A program made the position numbers and the translations under genes. From the NCBI GenBank assembly GCA_014379885.1, contig JACMKW010000113.1, positions 1 through 9,205 of the forward strand: a stretch of DNA of 9,205 nt, written 5' to 3'. The notes below the pieces were generated by a model. That model was not told where the DNA came from and ran no database searches. It saw only the letters and a list, made by a program, of their open reading frames with translations. This stretch comes from Rhizobacter sp. (lineage in GTDB: Bacteria; Pseudomonadota; Gammaproteobacteria; Burkholderiales; Burkholderiaceae). Within the stretch, counting starts at the first letter, position 1, and each line of letters starts with the position of its first letter. Shown one piece after another: positions 1-6,092 of the stretch.

Positions 1-384
1 CTCGAACTTGAGCTTGCCTTCGCGGTAGCCCTTGCGCGCGTCGCCAATCGGCGCCCAGGTGCCACGGTCCCACACGATCACCGAGCCGGCGCCGTAGTGG
101 CCTTCGGGGATCACACCTTCGAAGCCGCCATACGACAGCGGGTGGTCTTCCACCTCAACCGCCATGCGCTTGTCAGACGGGTCGAGGCTCGGGCCCTTGG
201 GCACCGCCCAGCTTTTGAGCGTGCCGTCGAGTTCGAGGCGAAAGTCGTAGTGCAGGTGGCGCGCTGCGTGCTTTTGCACCACGAAGCTCAGCGCTTCACC
301 CGATTTCGCGAGCGTGCCCGCAGGCTCGGGCGACTGCTTGAAGTTGCGCTTGCGGTTGTAGGCCGCGAGACTGCTGGTGCCCAT
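1..384 (-). CDS. ligD: LigD, N-terminal 3'-phosphoesterase domain (partial, 3' end outside window)
   Basis: This is the first 128 codons of a multidomain DNA ligase D; the frame is open to the window edge. LigD is the end-processing and sealing enzyme of bacterial non-homologous end joining. The visible part is the phosphoesterase (PE) domain, which trims 3'-phosphate and 3'-ribonucleotide ends. The family's metal and catalytic residues are present in the right order and spacing: H39, H45, D47 and R49 in the stretch [16 protein letters not shown], then H81 in [10 protein letters not shown] and Y85; the motif PEGHYGAG follows. With PE at the N-terminus the expected order is PE-ligase-polymerase, as in Pseudomonas LigD, but the later domains are not visible, and a stand-alone PE protein cannot be excluded. 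The ATG at 384-382 lies 9 bp after the ku stop, with an AAAGG ribosome site overlapping that stop, so translational coupling to ku is likely. Confidence 0.93.
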   Translation of the reverse strand, partial: MGTSSLAAYNRKRNFKQSPEPAGTLAKSGEALSFVVQKHAARHLHYDFRLELDGTLKSWAVPKGPSLDPSDKRMAVEVEDHPLSYGGFEGVIPEGHYGAGSVIVWDRGTWAPIGDARKGYREGKLKFE

Positions 385-393
385 GGCGAGCCT

Positions 394-1242
394 TTACGCG
401 GCGCGCTTCTTCTTTGCGGCCGGCTTGGCCTTGCCACCGCGCAGGCTGCGCTGCAGCAGCTCGGTGAGGTCGATGACGTCGGCTGTCTTGGTGGGCGCTT
501 CTTCCTCGGGTTGCAGCACCGTTTCGGTCTGCCCCGCCTTGGCCTTCTTTTCCACCAGGGCCATCACCTGGTCCTTGAACTTGTCGCTGAATTGCTCGGG
601 CTGCCAGGCCGTGGTCATGTCGTCGACCAGCTGGCCGGCCATGTTCAGCTCCTTCTCCGACAAACCCGCACCCTTCACGCCTTCCTTGGGCAGCTTCAGG
701 TCTTCCCAGGAGCGGATGTCTTGCCCCCAGCGCAGCAGGTTGAGCACCAGCGCCGGGCCCACCGGTACCAGCGCAGCCAGATGCTCCTTGGTCTGGATCA
801 CCACCCGCGCCAAGCCGATGCGCTGTTTCTTGAGCAAGGCTTCGCGCAGCAGCGCATACACCTTCTCACCCTTGCCGATGGGCGCCAGGTAGTACGGGCG
901 GTCGAGGTAGACAAAGGGAATCTCGGCGGCCGAGACAAAGGCTTCGATCTCGATCGACTGCGTGGACTTGGGGTACACCGCCTCGATCTCTTCGGGGCTC
1001 AGCACCACATACTTGCCTTCTTCGTAGGCCACGCCCTTCACGATGTTGTTCTTGTCAATCTCGCGGCCGGTGCGTTTGTTGACGCGCTTGTAGCCCACCG
1101 GGTCCATGCTGCGCTTGTCGAGCCAGTCGAAATCGACCCCGCTCTCGGTGGTGGCCGAATGCAGGCTGACAGGAATGTGCACCAGCCCGAAGCTGATGGC
1201 GCCCTTCCACAGGGCGCGAGACGCAGAAGCCGCAGTAGCCAT
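394..1242 (-). CDS. ku: Ku, NHEJ DNA end-binding protein
   Basis: A 282-residue prokaryotic Ku, the homodimeric ring that threads onto double-strand break ends and recruits LigD. The opening ALWKGAISFGLVHIPVSL (residues 10-27) is the family hallmark. Other supporting stretches are YKRVNKRTGREI (51-62), the aromatic-rich FVYLDRPYYLAP (110-121) and LARVVIQTKEHLAAL (144-158). The C-terminus carries the short conserved motif DLTELLQRSL (258-267) and then a lysine-rich tail (271-280), a feature linked in other Ku proteins to DNA binding and threading. An in-frame ATG exists 8 codons upstream at 1266, but I chose 1242: a GAGG ribosome site lies 6 nt before it, and the protein then starts like other Ku proteins. 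The gene is 128 bp downstream of a GGDEF/EAL gene and tightly linked to ligD. Direct and inverted repeats lie in its upstream spacer. Confidence 0.97.
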   Translation of the reverse strand: MATAASASRALWKGAISFGLVHIPVSLHSATTESGVDFDWLDKRSMDPVGYKRVNKRTGREIDKNNIVKGVAYEEGKYVVLSPEEIEAVYPKSTQSIEIEAFVSAAEIPFVYLDRPYYLAPIGKGEKVYALLREALLKKQRIGLARVVIQTKEHLAALVPVGPALVLNLLRWGQDIRSWEDLKLPKEGVKGAGLSEKELNMAGQLVDDMTTAWQPEQFSDKFKDQVMALVEKKAKAGQTETVLQPEEEAPTKTADVIDLTELLQRSLRGGKAKPAAKKKRAA

Positions 1243-1251
1243 GAGTAGCCT

Positions 1252-1278
1252 CGTTTCAACATGCAAAGCAGTGAAACG
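1252..1278. promoter_or_regulatory. Inverted repeat next to the ku ribosome site
   Basis: Seven-base arms CGTTTCA (1252-1258) and TGAAACG (1272-1278) are perfect complements around a 13-nt spacer. The spacer contains a small second dyad, TGCAAAGCA (1262-1270). The arm nearest ku touches the last base of the GAGG ribosome site, so it could act as a DNA operator or as an mRNA stem that limits ku translation. The repeat is seen directly; the role is inference, and a 7-bp repeat can arise by chance. Confidence 0.35.
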
Positions 1279-1293
1279 ATCGTAGAAGCGGTA

Positions 1294-1311
1294 GGCCAGT
1301 GGCGGCCAGTG
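1294..1311. repeat. Helically phased direct repeat upstream of ku
   Basis: Two copies of GGCCAGTG (1294-1301 and 1304-1311, plus strand) start exactly 10 bp apart, so a protein would see both on the same DNA face. They lie 52-69 bp before the ku start. A weak -10-like TACGAT on the minus strand falls between them and ku, without a convincing -35, so they may overlap the ku promoter. Function is not known. Confidence 0.4.
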
Positions 1312-1370
1312 CGAGCCGCCGTGTTTCGCTGTGGGAAAGCGCCTACGGGGCGAGCTTGCCCAGCGCCTCT

Positions 1371-4094
1371 TCAGGCCGCGATGAGCTGCACCGAGTCGGC
1401 GTTCACGGCCACGCCTTCGGTGCCACGCGAGGCATCGTCCAGTGGGCGTGGCTTCTCTACGCCGTAGCCCTGCACATAGTCGACGCCCAGGCTGCGCAGC
1501 ATCTCGATGGTGGCGTCGTTCTGCACGAACTCGGCCACGGTGCGCAAGCCCATGCGATGCGCGATGTTGTGAATGGCCTCGACCATTGCAAAGTCGACCG
1601 CGTCCTTGGCCATGTCTTTCACGAAGGCGCCGTCGATCTTCACGTAGTCGACCGGCAAACGCTTGAGGTAGGTGAACGAAGACATGCCGGCGCCGAAGTC
1701 ATCGAGCGCGAAGCGGCAGCCCAGTTCGCGCAGGCCATGCATCAGCTGCACCGCCACATCGAAGTTGCCAACCGCCGCGGTTTCAGTGATCTCGAAGCAC
1801 ACCAACTCAGGCGCCACACGGTGGGTCTTGAGTTGCTGGCGCACATAGTCGACCAGTGAGGCATCAATCATCGACGCACCCGACAGGTTGATGCTGAAGC
1901 GCGCCGGCAACTTGTAGTGTTTGGCAAATCCGGCATGCATCTGCAGTGCCTTGCTGATCACCCAGCGGTCGATCGATGGCATCAATCCATAGCGCTCGGC
2001 GGCCGGGATGAAGGCCATGGGCGCGATGATCTTGCCTTCGTCGTCAAGCAGGCGGATGAGCACTTCCACACTCTCATAGCCGCCACCGTTTTCCTGGATC
2101 GAATCGATGCGCTGCCCATAAAGCACGAAGCGGTCTTCGGTCAGCGCCTTTTGCAGGCGCGAGAACCAGTCGAGCTCGCCGTTGCGCGTGGCGACCGCCG
2201 TATCGGCCTCGTCGTACACATGCACGCGGTTGCGGCCGGCTTCCTTGGCCACGTAGCACGACGAGTCGGCCACGCGCAGCAAGTCGGAGCGGTTGTACTG
2301 GTGGGGCTTGAAGGGCACGAGGCCGATGCTCACGGTGAGCTGGAAGGAGCGGCCTTCCCACTGGAATTGGAGCTCGCTGATGCGCAGGCGCACGGCCTCG
2401 GCCACACGCAGCGCGGGCTCGACGGGGCACGATTCGAGCAGCACCGCGAACTCGTCACCCCCCAGGCGAGCGAGGGTGTCTTGCTTGCGAATCTCTTGCG
2501 TGAGCAGACCCGTCACCTGCTTGAGCAACTGGTCTCCTGCCGCATGGCCGCAGGTGTCGTTGACGACCTTGAACTGGTCGAGGTCCAGACACATCACCAC
2601 ACCCGTGGATTGAGGGTCTCCGGTGGCCAGCGCCGTGTCCAGGCGCATCTCGAACGCCGCGCGGTTGAGCAGGCCGGTGAGCAGGTCATGGCTCGCCTGG
2701 TACGACATTTCGGCCGCCAGCTTCTTGGCCGGGCTCACGTCATGGAACACCAGCACCGCGCCCACAGACACGCCATTGCGGCCTAGGATGGGGGCAGCCG
2801 AGTCTTCGATGGAACGGTGCACGCCACTGCGGTGTACCAACACCGAGTCACGCGCCGAGCGCACCTCGGCGCCGGGGCGCTCGAGGTCGGCCAAACCGTG
2901 GTTCAGCCGTTCGCGGGTGTGGGCGTGAACCAGGCAGGCCACTTCCGACAAGGGTTTGCCGATGGCTTCGGCCGCGGGCCAACCGGTCATTTCTTCGGCG
3001 GCCGGGTTGAGGTAGGTCACGCGACCCAGGTAGTTGGTGGTGGCCACGCCGTCGACAATGGAGCGCAGCGTGACTTCCAACATCTCTTTTTCATGGAACA
3101 CGCGCAATTCGGCCAGCTCTTTTTCGATCACGGTGCGGCGCAGCCGGCTTGTCTGGCCGGTGAGCACGAGCGTGAGCGCAATGATCGCCAGGCCGGCGGC
3201 CGCCGCCGCGACGAGCGACTTGGTACGCAAGGCCTCGTAGCCCGCCATCGAGGTGGAAGCCGGCACGGCCACCACCGCAAACAGGTCGTAACCGGGGATG
3301 GCTTGCACCGAGCTGAAGCGCACCACGCCATCGGTGGGGCTGGGCAAGGGCGTCATGCTGCGATCAATGCGTTTCGATGCGCGCACTATGCGCTCGCCGT
3401 CGATCATGTCGCCCGACGTCTGGCGTTGGTCAGACAAGCGTGAGCGAAAGACGCCATCGGCGCCGATCACACCCACCACATTGCCTTTGGTTTCGTTGAC
3501 GACAAAGCCTTCGGTCAGCAGGGCCGCGTCGAAAGCCAGCAGCACGGCGCCGCCAAACTTGCCATCGGCGCGCAGCAGCTGCTTGCCTGCCGGCACCACC
3601 CATCGTTGCAACTCGTCAGCAAACACCGGCGGAGTGACCGCGAGGCCAGACTGGGTCCATGACGCCTGGAAGTGCTGGCGGTCGGCCACAAAACTGACCT
3701 TGCTCGGCACCGCACCCGGCGCTGTGGTGCTGGCAAACACCTGGCCCGCCTGGTCGGCGATTGCCACCGACACGCGGCCGGCGGGCGCGATCAGGCCGGT
3801 CTTCTCCAACGCCACCAGGTCGACGTTGCCATTGCGCTCTTGATAGTGTTTGACGAGCGAAGCCGTTTGGTGCACTTGGTCGAGCAAGCGTTGCACACGG
3901 TCGCCCAGGCGCTGCGAGGCGCTGTCGACCTCGCTGTAGGCCAGCTGCACGGCGCCCACATACGACTTCTCCAGCATCCACCAAGTGGCGCCGGCCAGCG
4001 CAAGCAGCAAGCTACCGGCCACCACACTGGCCGTGGCGTACAAGCGCATGTAAGACGACACGGCCTGTGAAAGCCGAGGGGCAGAAGGAGACAT
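1371..4094 (-). CDS. Membrane sensor PAS-GGDEF-EAL cyclic-di-GMP protein
   Basis: A 907-residue inner-membrane protein predicted to make and/or break cyclic-di-GMP. In order: a short cytoplasmic start, membrane helix 1 (about 20-40), a periplasmic sensor of about 245 residues resembling the Cache/PDC class, membrane helix 2 (about 293-312), a charged coiled linker (about 315-340), a PAS domain (about 335-455), GGDEF (about 464-630) and EAL (about 645-885). The cyclase motif GGDEF (545-549) is intact. RKQD (536-539) sits five residues before it, the exact geometry of the product-inhibition I-site. The EAL motif is the variant EVL (677-679). The other expected catalytic positions are present: N736, E768/E771, D798-D799 in LDDFGAGMSS, K819, E855 and Q875. 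Both activities therefore look possible, and which dominates cannot be read from sequence. Build resembles MorA/RmcA-type proteins. The start codon lacks a strong ribosome site; M16 is an alternative, also without one. The upstream spacer is palindrome-rich. Confidence 0.95.
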   Translation of the reverse strand: MSPSAPRLSQAVSSYMRLYATASVVAGSLLLALAGATWWMLEKSYVGAVQLAYSEVDSASQRLGDRVQRLLDQVHQTASLVKHYQERNGNVDLVALEKTGLIAPAGRVSVAIADQAGQVFASTTAPGAVPSKVSFVADRQHFQASWTQSGLAVTPPVFADELQRWVVPAGKQLLRADGKFGGAVLLAFDAALLTEGFVVNETKGNVVGVIGADGVFRSRLSDQRQTSGDMIDGERIVRASKRIDRSMTPLPSPTDGVVRFSSVQAIPGYDLFAVVAVPASTSMAGYEALRTKSLVAAAAAGLAIIALTLVLTGQTSRLRRTVIEKELAELRVFHEKEMLEVTLRSIVDGVATTNYLGRVTYLNPAAEEMTGWPAAEAIGKPLSEVACLVHAHTRERLNHGLADLERPGAEVRSARDSVLVHRSGVHRSIEDSAAPILGRNGVSVGAVLVFHDVSPAKKLAAEMSYQASHDLLTGLLNRAAFEMRLDTALATGDPQSTGVVMCLDLDQFKVVNDTCGHAAGDQLLKQVTGLLTQEIRKQDTLARLGGDEFAVLLESCPVEPALRVAEAVRLRISELQFQWEGRSFQLTVSIGLVPFKPHQYNRSDLLRVADSSCYVAKEAGRNRVHVYDEADTAVATRNGELDWFSRLQKALTEDRFVLYGQRIDSIQENGGGYESVEVLIRLLDDEGKIIAPMAFIPAAERYGLMPSIDRWVISKALQMHAGFAKHYKLPARFSINLSGASMIDASLVDYVRQQLKTHRVAPELVCFEITETAAVGNFDVAVQLMHGLRELGCRFALDDFGAGMSSFTYLKRLPVDYVKIDGAFVKDMAKDAVDFAMVEAIHNIAHRMGLRTVAEFVQNDATIEMLRSLGVDYVQGYGVEKPRPLDDASRGTEGVAVNADSVQLIAA

Positions 4095-4116
4095 GGTGCG
4101 AAAGACCAGGAGTTCA

Positions 4117-4158
4117 CACCGGATATCGGGTGCCTGGCGGCCAGGCTTGAGCGCTCAA
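4117..4158. promoter_or_regulatory. Three abutting palindromes before the GGDEF/EAL gene
   Basis: CACCGGATATCGGGTG (4117-4132) is a palindrome with 7 of 8 pairs matching. GCCTGGCGGCCAGGC (4132-4146) is perfect around one central base. TTGAGCGCTCAA (4147-4158) is a perfect 12-mer. A short AACGTT (4158-4163) follows. They run back to back with no spacer, 23-64 bp before the start codon. The last has no loop, so it is more likely a DNA-binding dyad than an RNA hairpin; the middle one could do either. Likely operators or a structured leader, by inference. Confidence 0.5.
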
Positions 4159-4206
4159 ACGTTCTTTAGTGCGCTACGCCCCGTGAAAACCCGCCCAAGT
4201 GTGACG

Positions 4207-4251
4207 AGGTGTGCATTTGGGCACGCACCTGAACCACCGGGGCACAGGTGC
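4207..4251. other. Two mutually exclusive hairpins sharing one arm
   Basis: GCACCTG (4225-4231) pairs perfectly with CAGGTGC (4245-4251). The same CACCT (4226-4230) can instead pair with AGGTG (4207-4211), extended by TGC (4212-4214) with GCA (4221-4223) across a 2-nt bulge. Only one can form at a time. This lies 113-157 nt before the GGDEF/EAL start and may or may not be transcribed. It does not match a known riboswitch that I can recognise. Confidence 0.3.
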
Positions 4252-4340
4252 CTCTTGCCGTGCGCATCTTCATGCCTTTTTGCGCGTTTCCGCTGTGAAA
4301 TTCGACCTGGGTACTGAGCGCTTGCACGCTCCATGCGTTC

Positions 4341-4366
4341 GGGCTGAGCAACCGAAGGGTCAGCCC
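4341..4366 (-). terminator. Possible weak terminator stem after the acyl-CoA synthetase
   Basis: Seven-base arms GGGCTGA (4341-4347) and TCAGCCC (4360-4366) flank a 12-nt loop, starting 14 bp after the synthetase stop. The position suits a transcript end. There is no T-run behind it on the minus strand, so it is not a standard intrinsic terminator; it could be a processing or Rho-associated stem. Confidence 0.3.
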
Positions 4367-4379
4367 GGACGGTCAAGGG

Positions 4380-5960
4380 TCATCGCGCGGTTCTGTAACT
4401 CTCGCGCAGCTTCTTCTTGTACAGCTTGCCGTTGTCGTGCCGCGGCAACTCGTCCACGAAGTCGACGCTGCGTGGGCACTTGAAGTGCGCCAGGTGCGCG
4501 CGGCAATGCCCGATCAGCGCTTGCGCCAGCTCGCCTGAAGCAACGTGGCCGTTGTGCAGTGTCACCACAGCCTTCACCTCTTCGCCCCATTCGTCGTTCG
4601 GCACGCCAATCACACCCACGTCGGCCACGGCCGGGTGCGTAAGCAGCACCGCCTCCACCTCGGCCGGGTAGATGTTCACCCCGCCCGAGATGATGAGGTT
4701 GGCGCTGCGGTCGGTGAGGAACAGGAACCCGTCTGCATCCAGGTAGCCCATGTCACCCAACGTGTAGTGCTGGCCAACGTAGGCCTGCTGCGTCTTCGAT
4801 GGATCCTTGTAATAGCTGAAGCGCCCATCGTCGGGTGCACGCAGGTAGACCGTGCCCACCTGCCCCGTTGGCATCTCGACGCCTTCGTCGTTCAGGATGC
4901 GAATGTGCCCGGGCTCGGGCTGGCCCACCGTGCCGGGCTTGCTCAGCCAGGTATGTGAATCGACCAGGCTGCCCATGCCTTCGGTGGCAGCGTAGTACTC
5001 GTGCACGATGGGCCCGAGCCATTCGATCAACGCACGTTTCACCGGCACCGGGCACGGCGCCGCACCATGCAAGATGTATTGCAGCGAGCGCATGTCGTGC
5101 GCCGAGCGCACCGCGTCGGGCAACGAGAGCATGCGGTGGAACATGGTGGGCACCATGTGCGAATGCGTGACACGGCGCTGCTCGATCAGCTGCAATGCAA
5201 GCTCGGCATCCCAGCCGTTCATCATCACCACGGCGGCCCCAAATGCGTTCGGCACCGCCAACGAAAACGTGAGCGGCGCCGCGTGATACAGCGGCCCGGT
5301 GCACAGGTGCACGCTCACGCCAGGTTGATAGGCGGCTGCCTCGCTGGTCGGGCTGCCGGCCACCGCAGCACGGTTCACACCCTTGGGCCGCCCGGTGGTG
5401 CCCGAGGTGTAGAGCATGGAGGTGCCCAGCTGCGGGTCGGTGATGTCGTCGCTGCCATGCGGCTGCAGCACGTCTTCGTAATCTTCGAAGCCGGGCACGG
5501 CGCCACCGATGGCAATGCGCACGCACTCCGTCTGTGTGGCCAGCTCGGGCGCAATGCCTGCAAAGCGCACATCGAGAAACAGTGCCTTGGCGTCGGAGTC
5601 ATTGACGATGTAGGCCGCTTCTTCGGCCGTGAGGTGCCAGTTGATCGGCGTCACGCGCAAGCCGGCGCGCCGCGTGGCCCAGAACACTTCAGCGAACTCG
5701 AGGCGGTTGCTGCACATCAGCGCCACGCCGTCGCCAGTTTTGAGGCCACGCGCTCGCAAGGCGCGCACCAGTTGGTTGCAGCGAGCGTTGAGCTGCGCAA
5801 AGCTGCAGGTGCCTGCATCGGCTACCAGCGCCGTGGCCTGGGGCATCACACGGGCCCAGAACGCCACCGCCATGCCGCTGGCCATCGACAGGGCCAACAT
5901 CTGCTGCAAAAGCGCGGGGTCGGTGGCGCGAGGGGTGTCTGCGTTCATGGTTCGGCTCAT
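4380..5960 (-). CDS. AMP-forming acyl-CoA synthetase (ANL superfamily), substrate unknown
   Basis: A 526-residue adenylate-forming enzyme that would activate a carboxylic acid with ATP and join it to CoA. Clear motifs, numbered from the chosen start: phosphate loop YTSGTTGRPKG (184-194), YYAATEG (322-328), YTLGDMGY with the ribose-binding aspartate D403, the hinge DRSANLIISGGVNIYP (417-432) and the C-terminal catalytic lysine K512 in NGKLYKKK. All active-site elements are intact. The open frame continues upstream to 6074, but that extension runs through the porin terminator and would encode its stem and T-run, so translation must start later. I chose the ATG at 5960; the ATG at 5948 is equally possible and neither has a good ribosome site. 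Whether the acid is fatty, aromatic or other cannot be told. A porin lies just upstream, which may supply the substrate. Confidence 0.93.
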   Translation of the reverse strand: MSRTMNADTPRATDPALLQQMLALSMASGMAVAFWARVMPQATALVADAGTCSFAQLNARCNQLVRALRARGLKTGDGVALMCSNRLEFAEVFWATRRAGLRVTPINWHLTAEEAAYIVNDSDAKALFLDVRFAGIAPELATQTECVRIAIGGAVPGFEDYEDVLQPHGSDDITDPQLGTSMLYTSGTTGRPKGVNRAAVAGSPTSEAAAYQPGVSVHLCTGPLYHAAPLTFSLAVPNAFGAAVVMMNGWDAELALQLIEQRRVTHSHMVPTMFHRMLSLPDAVRSAHDMRSLQYILHGAAPCPVPVKRALIEWLGPIVHEYYAATEGMGSLVDSHTWLSKPGTVGQPEPGHIRILNDEGVEMPTGQVGTVYLRAPDDGRFSYYKDPSKTQQAYVGQHYTLGDMGYLDADGFLFLTDRSANLIISGGVNIYPAEVEAVLLTHPAVADVGVIGVPNDEWGEEVKAVVTLHNGHVASGELAQALIGHCRAHLAHFKCPRSVDFVDELPRHDNGKLYKKKLRESYRTAR

Positions 5961-6018
5961 TGAAGGTGCGTTGATTGTTCGCCTTGATGCCACCAGCGTT
6001 TTATCAGTGCATACCCTC

Positions 6019-6044
6019 AAAAAAAATGGGGCCGAAGCCCCATT
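6019..6044 (-). terminator. Intrinsic terminator of the porin gene
   Basis: On the minus strand the stem AATGGGGC, a TTCG tetraloop and GCCCCATT (6044-6025) lead into a run of eight T (6026-6019). The eight-pair GC-rich stem, the very stable loop and the T-run make this a classic Rho-independent terminator, 49 bp after the porin stop. It separates the porin transcript from the acyl-CoA synthetase, which then needs its own promoter in 5961-6018. The only hint of one is TGATAAAAC around 5999-6007, with no good -35. Confidence 0.93.
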
Positions 6045-6054
6045 CAAACATGCA

Positions 6055-6072
6055 GCCGGACTCTCCTCCGGC
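6055..6072. repeat. Second hairpin between porin stop and terminator
   Basis: GCCGGA (6055-6060) and TCCGGC (6067-6072) form a perfect 6-bp stem with a 6-nt loop, 21 bp after the porin stop and 10 bp before the terminator stem. In the porin mRNA it would give a tandem hairpin 3' end, which could protect the message from exonucleases. The role is inference. Confidence 0.45.
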
Positions 6073-6092
6073 ACCGCCTAGGAAAAAGAAAC

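Larger units (their letters stand above)
4095..4379. other. Intergenic region upstream of the cyclic-di-GMP gene
   Basis: A 285-bp spacer between the acyl-CoA synthetase stop and the GGDEF/EAL start. It should hold the end of the synthetase transcript and the promoter of the GGDEF/EAL gene. It contains a cluster of palindromes (4117-4158), overlapping hairpins (4207-4251) and a stem-loop near the synthetase stop (4341-4366). The minus-strand TTTTCA and TAAAGA near 4167-4192 are poor -35/-10 matches with spacing that is too short, so I call no promoter. Open frames here are short and show no gene-like protein. Confidence 0.7.

Noticed and set aside
97..1248. Long plus-strand open frame of 383 codons over ku and ligD
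   Set aside because: It is the antisense shadow of ku/ligD in GC-rich DNA; the composition is His/Arg/Leu-rich with no family motif, while the minus strand encodes clear Ku and LigD proteins.
1338..1367. Direct repeat AGCGCCT and short GGGC/GCCC stem after the GGDEF/EAL stop
   Set aside because: Arms are short, the stem has mismatches and no T-run follows; too weak to call a terminator or element.
4117..4158. Sigma-28-like promoter (TCAAGCCT, 12 nt, CCCGATAT on the minus strand) before the GGDEF/EAL gene
   Set aside because: Only 5 of 8 and 6 of 8 matches with imperfect spacing, and the bases are better explained by the palindromes.
4201..4260. Cyclic-di-GMP (GEMM) riboswitch, because of CACGCAC on the plus strand
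   Set aside because: The conserved GEMM core and second stem are missing, and the match is on the strand opposite the downstream gene.
4268..4283. Plus-strand terminator: GCAT-CTTC-ATGC followed by CTTTTT
   Set aside because: The stem is only 4 bp and there is no plus-strand gene to terminate.
5001..5963. Plus-strand open frame of 320 codons over the acyl-CoA synthetase
   Set aside because: Shadow of the synthetase gene; no recognisable motif and the opposite strand has a full set of ANL motifs.
6004..6051. Minus-strand 15-codon mini-ORF beginning at 6051 with a purine-rich GGAGGAG upstream
   Set aside because: It reads through the porin terminator stem and T-run; the ribosome-like sequence is part of the 6055-6072 hairpin and is spaced too far from the ATG. 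A leader peptide is unlikely.
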